Below, piece after piece: positions 58,216-64,000 of a stretch of DNA of 64,000 bases. This stretch comes from DATGPD01 sp031423015 (GTDB lineage: Bacteria > Planctomycetota > UBA1135 > UBA2386), in the NCBI GenBank assembly GCA_031423015.1, contig JANPER010000039.1, forward strand, positions 30,270-94,269. The letters run 5' to 3'. Both the position numbers and the translations under genes were made by a program. The notes beneath the pieces are model-generated. The model worked only from the letters and a program-made list of their open reading frames with translations. It was not told where the DNA came from and did not search any database. Position 1 is the first letter of the stretch. Each line of letters opens with the position of its first letter.

Positions 58216-59211
58216 TCATCCGGCTGCCGAGCGTTCTTCGACGACGGGCGGCGGGGCGGTGCTCTGGAGCGCGTCGCCCAGCGCTTTCGCCGCAAACCAG
58301 TCGCACACCCGATCGATCAACCTGAAGCGGCGCGGGAAGTGCACGTGCCCGCCGCAGGCGTGCCATTGCACCTCCAACTTTGGCGTAGCATCGGGCAGCG
58401 CGCGGCGCACATCCGCGGCGGCGACCATCGGATCCCGCGTCGACAGCAGGAGCAGGCTGCGCGCCTGCAGGTGAGGCAGCGCCGCGGCCACCGAGGCGCG
58501 CGCGTAGTAGTCGTTGGCGTCGCGAAAGCCGAAGCGCGGCACGATCGTCAGCGTGTCCCAGTCGCGGATCTTGTGCGCCGCCAACACTTCGGCCAACGGG
58601 GTGGTGGCGTGGCCGGCGCGGTCCACCGCGCGGTAGATCTTCTTGAGCGCTCGCATGACGTGCCAGCGATACAAGCGGCAGCGCGGCTGGTCGATGAAGC
58701 GCGACGCGGCAAACAAATCGATTGGCGAACACACCGCGGCGACGGCGCGCACGCGGGCGGGCGGCGAGTCGGCGGCGAAGCGCAGCGCGACGTGGCCGCC
58801 CATCGAAAAGCCCAGCACATACACGTGCTGGTAGGCGCAGGCAGCGGGCGAGCCCGCGGCGGCATGCAAATCGGCCGTCAGGCTCGCGTGGTAGATGTCT
58901 TCGCCGAGCAAGTCGCCACCGCGCTGCGGCATCACCAAGGACGCCCAGCCGAGGCGGCCGAGGTCGCGCACCGCGTTGCCGACATAGGCACTCTTGGCGT
59001 TGCCGCCGAGCCCTGGCACCACGATCACCAGACCCTTGGAGTTAGGGCCCTTGGAGTCAGGGCTCTCGCGCAACTCACCGGTGAGACGCACAGCGCCGCG
59101 GCTGCCGTCATGCACGATCGCTTCCCACGGCGTCGGCCGCGGCGTCCGCGCCGGCCACACATGACCTGCCAGGGTGGGTCCGATGGTCCAGAAGTGACCC
59201 GACAGGCTCAT
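58216..59211 (-). CDS. YheT-like alpha/beta hydrolase
   Basis: 331-aa hydrolase of the YheT/EMB8 type. Features are GLVIVVPGLGGNAKSAYVGN, the MPQRGGDLLGEDIYHA loop, the nucleophile elbow VLGFSMGGHVALRFA, DYYARASVAAALPHLQARSL with LLLLSTRDPMV (acid region), and a late HACGGHVHF (His). These proteins act on lipid or carboxyl esters; no precise substrate. It lies 40 nt before the RsmB-like gene on the same strand and may be co-transcribed. Confidence 0.88.
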   Translation of the reverse strand: MSLSGHFWTIGPTLAGHVWPARTPRPTPWEAIVHDGSRGAVRLTGELRESPDSKGPNSKGLVIVVPGLGGNAKSAYVGNAVRDLGRLGWASLVMPQRGGDLLGEDIYHASLTADLHAAAGSPAACAYQHVYVLGFSMGGHVALRFAADSPPARVRAVAAVCSPIDLFAASRFIDQPRCRLYRWHVMRALKKIYRAVDRAGHATTPLAEVLAAHKIRDWDTLTIVPRFGFRDANDYYARASVAAALPHLQARSLLLLSTRDPMVAAADVRRALPDATPKLEVQWHACGGHVHFPRRFRLIDRVCDWFAAKALGDALQSTAPPPVVEERSAAG

Positions 59212-59232
59212 GCGTGGCGCGCGCTCACGCTC

Positions 59233-60363
59233 TCACTTGATCTTGTGCGCGCCGGTCTGCTGCGCGCGGGTGTACTCGATCGTCATCTTCTGCGCCTCGG
59301 CACCGCTGCCGAAGGTGAAGTTCGCTTCGCGGCTGTGCTCGCTCTTCCAGGTGACGTTCTCGGCCATCGGCGCATCGGCGCCGTCCGGACCGACCGTCGT
59401 GCCCGACAGGCTCGTCGTCTTGGTCTTGTCGTCGTGCGTGCCGGTGAGCACCGTGATGGCCGGGCTCATGGTGTCGACCCAGTAGTTGGTGTAGGTCTTG
59501 GTCGCCGTGTCATAGCCCGCCAGGCAGTGGCCCTCGAACGGCTGGCCCATGAACGTCGATTGGAAGTCCGACCACACCCACAGGCCATTGCACACGGCGC
59601 TGTTCATCTCGTGGCCGGGGCTCTCCTGCACGCTGCCGTCCGGGCCCGCCATCTTCAAGGCGAAGTCCCACTTGCCCACGAGGCGGTGCAACTCCTTGTG
59701 GCCGGCAGACAGTGGCGAAGGCGCAGTCGCGACGGCCTTCTCGCCCTGCGCCTTGACTTCGGTGAGCGGCGTGCTGGCGGTGGTCGTCGTGGGCTTGCCC
59801 GTCGGCTGGGCTGCCTTCTGCGCACGCTTGCGCGTGATCTCCATCGCCACGGTTTCCTTGCCGTCGGCATCAGTCGTGTAGCTGGTATCGATCGACGTGT
59901 TGTCGTCCTTCCACACCGTCGTGCCGCGGCTCGGGCCAGGCCCCGCCACCGTCTTCGACGTCCAGGTCTTCTTGGCGGTGTCGTAGGTGCCGATCGACTT
60001 CACCGCGACGGCGTTCATCGAGTCGGTCCAGATGTTGACGTAGTTCTTGGCCTTTGGGTCGTAGCCCCAGAGCGATACGCCATGGAACGGCTGACCCATG
60101 AACGTGCTGTTCACCACGCTCTTCACGAACAGGCCGTTGCACACCGGCTCGAAGGTCTCCGTGCCGGTCACTTCGGAAGCGGGCTGCCCCGCCATCGTCG
60201 TCTTGATCGTGAGATCCCAGGTACCGACGAACGCCTTCAATGGCGCGTAGGCAGGGTCGTTGGCGTTGGGCGCCGCATGGTCACCATCTTGGGCGCACGC
60301 AAAGGGAGCCCACGCAAAGGGAGCAACGAGGGCGAGAGCAAAGGGCAGGCGAAGGGTCTTCAT
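59233..60363 (-). CDS. Exported protein with two DUF1579 domains
   Basis: 376 aa with a signal peptide (RLPFALALVAPFAWAPFACA). Two similar beta-barrel-like domains: ~35-180 (LKAFVGTWDLTIKTTMAGQP, CNGLFVKSVVNSTFMGQPFH, GVSLWGYDPKAKNYVNIWTD) and ~220-370 (LHRLVGKWDFALKMAGPDGS, CNGLWVWSDFQSTFMGQPFE, CLAGYDTATKTYTNYWVDTM), joined by a Lys/Thr/Pro linker. This is an internal duplication of DUF1579; single-domain proteins are usual. Function unknown; the fold suggests small-molecule or lipid binding in the periplasm. Confidence 0.9.
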   Translation of the reverse strand: MKTLRLPFALALVAPFAWAPFACAQDGDHAAPNANDPAYAPLKAFVGTWDLTIKTTMAGQPASEVTGTETFEPVCNGLFVKSVVNSTFMGQPFHGVSLWGYDPKAKNYVNIWTDSMNAVAVKSIGTYDTAKKTWTSKTVAGPGPSRGTTVWKDDNTSIDTSYTTDADGKETVAMEITRKRAQKAAQPTGKPTTTTASTPLTEVKAQGEKAVATAPSPLSAGHKELHRLVGKWDFALKMAGPDGSVQESPGHEMNSAVCNGLWVWSDFQSTFMGQPFEGHCLAGYDTATKTYTNYWVDTMSPAITVLTGTHDDKTKTTSLSGTTVGPDGADAPMAENVTWKSEHSREANFTFGSGAEAQKMTIEYTRAQQTGAHKIK

Positions 60364-60485
60364 GATCTGATCTCCAATGTTCCGCGGCGGCTGGGCCTTC
60401 CAGCCCGCACGGTCGGACGGGTCACACTATCTACGCGCGTCGTCGGCGCAACGGTCCGATTTTGCCGGTCAACTCCCTGGCCGGC

Positions 60486-61574
60486 TCACCCAGTCTTGCC
60501 GCGCGCCGCCGCTTGCGGCTCGACCGCCTCGGCTGCCTCGGATGGAGGCTGTGGAAGCCGAGCTGCCACACGTGGTTCTGTTGCTGGGGCGAGTTTCATT
60601 GCGGGGCGCTGAAACACCGGCAACAAGTCACCGTGCGTGAAGCGTTGATACCCGCCATCGGCGTCGGTCAGGCTGGAGACGATGCGCGCCGCCTTGTAGT
60701 AACCATATGGCACCACGCGTCCGCCTTCGGCCGCGTAGATCTGCCGCATGCGCGCGTGCAACGCCGGCAGATCAGCCCAATGCACGCCCGGAAACTCGTG
60801 GTGCTCGAGGTGATAGCCGATGTTGAACATAGTCAGGTTGAAGAAGCGCGACAGGAACGTGTTCGAGTGCTGATAGCGCAGGCCGGAGCTGCGTGGCGCG
60901 CAGCCCGCGTGCTGCACATACATGCCAGAGCCCATCGTCACGCAATTGGCGACGAAGTGCGGCAACACCCACAAGCAAAGGGCCATCTCCAGGTCGATCC
61001 AGAAGGGGATCGAGTACAGCGCGGCGAAGATCGCCAGTTCCTTGAGTGATCGACGTTTGACATGACGGCCGCCGCGGCGACTCCTGAAGTCGCGCGCGAG
61101 GTGGATCGCGTAGCGCCACGGCCAGTGCAAGGCGCAGTAGCGCCAGATGTTCTCGAAGCGACCATCCGCGCCTCGCCTGGGGAGCGTCCAGTCGTTCGCT
61201 TCCATGACGTTGGCGTGGTGCACGCGCACGTGGGCGTGGTGCCAGAAGTACGATGGCCAACCACCGGAGAAGGTCCATACGCGGCCGAACCAGCGGTTGA
61301 GGCGCGGCGAGTGAAACAGCCGGCGATGCGTGTGATTGTGGAAGTTGACGCCGACGTCGATCCCCGAAACCCAGCCGAGCAACGACCCGGCGCCGAGCGC
61401 GAACGCAGCCTTGTCCCAAGCCGAGTGCAGGCCTGCCTGGGCCGGATGCAAGTACAGCCAAAACGCCGTCGCGTAGCCGAGCAGCACGACGAGGTGGAAG
61501 ACGACGCAATGCACGTCCTCGGCGCGCGTGAACGCCCGCAGCAGAAAGGGACGCGGCGTCGGCGGAACCGGCAT
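60486..61574 (-). CDS. Membrane fatty acid desaturase
   Basis: 362-aa integral membrane di-iron enzyme. Three histidine boxes are visible: HNHTHRR (residues 79-85), HHAHVRVHH (112-120) and HLEHHEFPG near 250, with hydrophobic helices between them. It probably introduces a double bond or hydroxyl into acyl lipids. The C-terminal ~40 residues are Ala/Pro/Glu-rich and unconserved. It starts 1 nt after the stop of the small membrane protein at 61576, so the two are co-transcribed. Confidence 0.9.
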   Translation of the reverse strand: MPVPPTPRPFLLRAFTRAEDVHCVVFHLVVLLGYATAFWLYLHPAQAGLHSAWDKAAFALGAGSLLGWVSGIDVGVNFHNHTHRRLFHSPRLNRWFGRVWTFSGGWPSYFWHHAHVRVHHANVMEANDWTLPRRGADGRFENIWRYCALHWPWRYAIHLARDFRSRRGGRHVKRRSLKELAIFAALYSIPFWIDLEMALCLWVLPHFVANCVTMGSGMYVQHAGCAPRSSGLRYQHSNTFLSRFFNLTMFNIGYHLEHHEFPGVHWADLPALHARMRQIYAAEGGRVVPYGYYKAARIVSSLTDADGGYQRFTHGDLLPVFQRPAMKLAPATEPRVAARLPQPPSEAAEAVEPQAAARGKTG

Positions 61575-61575
61575 G

Positions 61576-61827
61576 TCAGCCGTGCCTTCCCACCAGCGTC
61601 CAAGTGAGCGTCGCCAGCGCCAGCGTGACCCACGCTCCCCACAGAGGCGTGCCAGCGATCAGCAGTAAAGTGATGAGGGGGAAGAGCGAGCGGCCTACGA
61701 AGGCGTGCAGACACAGCGGCCTGGGAGGCGCCATCAAGTTGTGCGTCAGTCGCGCGAGCGCCGCCGGGTCTGCGGGCGCTGCGCCGATCGACGGAACGAG
61801 TCGTGGTGCCTTCTCGGTGCGCGTCAT
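61576..61827 (-). CDS. Small membrane protein upstream of the desaturase
   Basis: 83 aa from the ATG at 61827. The first 45 residues are polar with a short conserved-looking stretch (ARLTHNLMAPPRPLCLHAFV); the rest is two close hydrophobic segments (LFPLITLLLIAGTPLWG, VTLALATLTWTLV). No family is recognised. The single-base spacing to the desaturase suggests a joint function, perhaps an accessory subunit. Confidence 0.6.
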   Translation of the reverse strand: MTRTEKAPRLVPSIGAAPADPAALARLTHNLMAPPRPLCLHAFVGRSLFPLITLLLIAGTPLWGAWVTLALATLTWTLVGRHG

Positions 61828-62052
61828 GAGGTGCGGGCTCCAGGGGAAGCGGCGCCGTGCGAGCGTGCGCCGGGATAGCGAGATGGCGGGCGCACGGTCA
61901 CCCGCCGCTGGCATGATGCATCGCAAGCCGCGGGCCGGCAAGGCGACGAGCCGAGGATGGTTGAGGAAGAAAGCGCGAGCTTGGCGACTGCCAATGCCAG
62001 ACGTGCCGACACGCGGTGGCTCACCGCACGAAGCAAGTTGCGGTTCTGCGCT

Positions 62053-63330
62053 TCAGCGTGGGCGCAGCTCCCATCCCACGGGCTGCGTCCACGCTTGTTC
62101 GCGCTGCGCTGGCCAACTGGGTCGCGGATGGGCGCGGCTCGCGGTCACTACGGCGCGGACATACAGCTCGCCGCCGCGCAAGCGATACGTCGGCGTCGTC
62201 CCCGTGACCTCGGCGAAGGTCGCACCGATCTCTGGCGAGTAGCGTCGGGTGACCGGCGCCTCTTGGCCGTCGGCGCCGACGACGGGCTGCCGGCTCGCGT
62301 CGAAGCCGCGCCGCGTGCCGAGGAAGCGGGTCGTGTAGGTCACGCCGTCCTCGGCGCGAATGTCGACGCGCAGTTGCTTGTCGACGAAGGTCACCGCGTC
62401 GAGGAGCACCCCCGAGCTGGCGTAGAAATGCGCCGCCTCGATGGCCGCGATGAGGGCCGCCGCCGTGAGTTCACGTGCCAGCACCATCACGAAGCCGCGC
62501 CCCGGGATCGAATCGGCCAGGTTGGGCGCGTGGTAGGAGTGACTGTCGTCGGTCGCCAGGCCGAGGATCGGCGGCGCGTTCAGCTCCGCGAGGCGCAGCG
62601 TGTTGATGATGTCCCACAGCTTCTCGATCGAGGCGTGCTGCGCGTCGCCCTCTTGGTTGACGCCCGGGTGGCCGTTGAACACCTCGAAGAAGCGTTCCTC
62701 GAGCACCTGCGCCAGGTCTTCGGCAGTGAGCGCCCAGCGAAAGTTGGGGTGGTTGACGTGCGCCAGGATCGGCCGCGCCAAGCGTGCGGCCTGCTCGGCG
62801 ACGGCGCGCAGGTTGTTGCGGATCACGTCGGGCACGCTGCTGCCACCCTGCGGCGCGATCACTTCGCCGAGGTTGGTGGCGTTGAGGTGGATCGGCCGCT
62901 TCTCAAAAGTGGCGGAGATCTCTTCGGCCGGGATCAACAGGAAGCGGCCGGGCTCTTCGAGCACGGCGCGGATCTCGTCGAGCCGCTTGAGGCGCACCTC
63001 TTGCTTGCCCTCGGCGCCGGTGCGCGTCTCCACGAACGCTTCGCCAAAGCGCGCCTTGCTGGCCGGCAGCGAGCGCCGTCCGCCGCGCGCGATCACTGTG
63101 TCGACCAGCATCCACTTGTCTACGGTCGCCAGCACGTTGTGATCGGACAACGCCAAGAAGTGGTAGCCGTGGCGCTTGTACCAGTCGACGACGAGTTCCG
63201 GCAGCTGGTTGCCGTCGGACCACAGCGTGTGCGTGTGCAGGTTGCCCTTGAACCAGGTGAGCTGGTCAGGCGCCGACTGCGCGGCGACGGCAACGTGAAG
63301 CAGCGCGGCAAGCGTGACGCGGAAACACAT
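62053..63330 (-). CDS. Exported PHP-domain phosphoesterase-like protein
   Basis: 425 aa with a signal peptide (FRVTLAALLHVAVAAQS). PHP-domain metal motifs are in order: KGNLHTHTLWSDGNQLPELV, FLALSDHNVLATVD, PAEEISATF, PILAHVNHPNF and GLATDDSHSYH. The trimeric metal site looks complete, so it may hydrolyse phosphoesters outside the cytoplasm (CehA/McbA-like relatives are known for other substrates). The last ~100 residues form a beta-rich tail (LDAVTFVDKQLRVDIRAEDG ... YLRAVV-like strand). Stands alone; ~225 nt of unassigned sequence separates it from the desaturase unit. Confidence 0.88.
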   Translation of the reverse strand: MCFRVTLAALLHVAVAAQSAPDQLTWFKGNLHTHTLWSDGNQLPELVVDWYKRHGYHFLALSDHNVLATVDKWMLVDTVIARGGRRSLPASKARFGEAFVETRTGAEGKQEVRLKRLDEIRAVLEEPGRFLLIPAEEISATFEKRPIHLNATNLGEVIAPQGGSSVPDVIRNNLRAVAEQAARLARPILAHVNHPNFRWALTAEDLAQVLEERFFEVFNGHPGVNQEGDAQHASIEKLWDIINTLRLAELNAPPILGLATDDSHSYHAPNLADSIPGRGFVMVLARELTAAALIAAIEAAHFYASSGVLLDAVTFVDKQLRVDIRAEDGVTYTTRFLGTRRGFDASRQPVVGADGQEAPVTRRYSPEIGATFAEVTGTTPTYRLRGGELYVRAVVTASRAHPRPSWPAQREQAWTQPVGWELRPR

Positions 63331-63784
63331 GCGGTGAGCTTGGCCGGTGCTGCGTGGAAGTGCGAGCCGACTGGGCGAGAAACTGTGGCGAGGTCAACCT
63401 CGATCGAGGGGCCCCCGACGGTTGCGCGTTCGGAAGGTCCGCATGTCGTGGCCGCGTGGCTACTCCCCGTCCCGCGCCCGCGTCACGCGTCTGGATCCTG
63501 ACGCACGTCGACATGCTTGGCTGCACGTCGCACCCGCATCCCGACGCTTTGACCTTCCACATCGCGACACTCGACTGTCCGGCCGTTGACCGCGACGAGC
63601 GCGACGAGACCCGGGTCAGTTACTTCGACCACCGCGGGCGCCCGTGCGCCGGCGCCCCGCACGGGCGCGTCCTGGCCGGACCTCCTCGACTCAGTAGCCG
63701 AGTAACAGAGAGAGCTACGCGTATGAGGAACGCCACGGGCCGAGGTGTGTTTCCAATCGAGCCGGAGCGCGTATCTTGCCGCGC
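63331..63784. other. Intergenic region with a strong hairpin
   Basis: About 450 nt without a supported gene. A perfect 11-bp stem lies at 63638-63668 (GCGCCCGTGCG, 9-nt loop, CGCACGGGCGC) but no T-run follows, so it is a poor intrinsic terminator. A minus-strand frame at 63483-63845 contains VVEVTDPGLVALVAVNGRTV but is otherwise arginine-rich and unconvincing. Confidence 0.4.
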
Positions 63785-64000
63785 ATGGTGCGTCGTGACG
63801 CGACAGACGACTCGAACTCCCTGGAGCCCGGGCAGTCTGGCGCACGTCGTTCTCGAACAGCGGGAGTCAGTCCCGTCCCGGTAAGCGCCGAAGCGCCGGG
63901 TAGCAGGCCCCAGGAGTCACCGGGAGACCGGGACGCCCAAGCGGGGTATCAGAAGTCCGTGAGGCGGCGTGAGCCGCGCAGCGGAGAGCAAGCACGCGGG
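63785..64000 (+). CDS. Possible gene start running off the right edge
   Basis: An ATG at 63785 opens a frame of 72 codons that is still open at the window end (MVRRDATDDSNSLEPGQSGA ... GYQKSVRRREPRSGEQA). It is polar, Arg/Ser/Pro-rich and has no recognisable family, as would suit a disordered N-terminus or chance in GC-rich DNA. Confidence 0.3.
   Translation, partial: MVRRDATDDSNSLEPGQSGARRSRTAGVSPVPVSAEAPGSRPQESPGDRDAQAGYQKSVRRREPRSGEQARG

Overview
High-GC (roughly two thirds G+C) bacterial DNA that reads as a planctomycete (Planctomycetota) chromosome segment. The main evidence is a paired DUF1501 gene and PSCyt1/DUF1549/DUF1553 gene, an ECF sigma factor fused to a membrane anchor and carboxypeptidase-regulatory-like domains, a Ser/Thr kinase, an arylsulfatase, and secreted PKD and LamG proteins that share a C-terminal region. 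This is inference from gene content; no rRNA or tRNA gene was found that would settle it.

Layout. 1-2.5 kb: the start of a complex I operon on the minus strand (nuoA-B-C-D, nuoD cut by the window edge). 2.5-17.2 kb: an accessory, decaying region. It holds a PIN toxin with a frameshift beside an intact small partner, a truncated H+-pyrophosphatase, a CBS-domain protein, a sigma/membrane/sensor gene with an in-frame deletion and several frameshifts, an intact ATPase plus TOPRIM-like pair (candidate defence module), remnants of an SBBP beta-propeller protein, an intact 915-aa sigma/membrane/sensor fusion, a duplicated piece of an MMPL transporter, an RND efflux remnant, a nucleotidyltransferase/HEPN toxin-antitoxin pair with a frameshifted HEPN gene, and a secreted PKD protein next to a propeptide-like protein. 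17.2-31.3 kb: mostly housekeeping (MMPL exporter with a dicarboxylate symporter; a tight nadC / anti-sigma-like ATPase / VanZ / purB run; sulfatase; FKBP isomerase; a catalytically degenerate tandem beta-carbonic-anhydrase-like membrane protein; fusA). 31.3-36.5 kb: a large inverted repeat built on GGGARC hexamers, a gutted MFS gene, a ChrR-like cupin, a PTPS/QueD-like enzyme overlapping a Ser/Thr kinase, and a hairpin-rich intergenic stretch ending in an intrinsic terminator. 36.5-47 kb: FAD enzyme, MFS transporter, zincin metallopeptidase, LamG protein, aldose epimerase, YCII-like lipoprotein, and the DUF1501/PSD1 pair.

47-53.6 kb: a likely alkylpyrone or alkylresorcinol locus: type III polyketide synthase, ICMT-like methyltransferase and UbiG-like methyltransferase joined by 4-nt overlaps, then a lipoprotein and a YceI-domain membrane protein, with a geranylgeranyl-reductase-type FAD enzyme facing away. 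53.8-63.3 kb: an NtrB-type kinase and NtrC-type regulator in convergent orientation, an RsmB/NSUN RNA methyltransferase, a YheT-like hydrolase, a tandem DUF1579 protein, a fatty acid desaturase with a tiny membrane partner, and a PHP-domain phosphoesterase. The right edge holds a possible truncated gene start.

Broken reading frames cluster in 2.9-17 kb plus 31.6-32.2 kb, while more than 40 genes elsewhere are intact. This favours real pseudogenes over sequencing error, though reads would be needed to prove it. Most promising unknowns: the single-chain sigma/membrane/sensor proteins with a conserved internal ribosome-binding site and start, the ATPase/TOPRIM-like pair, the zinc-ligand-less tandem carbonic anhydrase, the hairpin cluster at 35.9-36.1 kb and the GGGARC inverted repeat.
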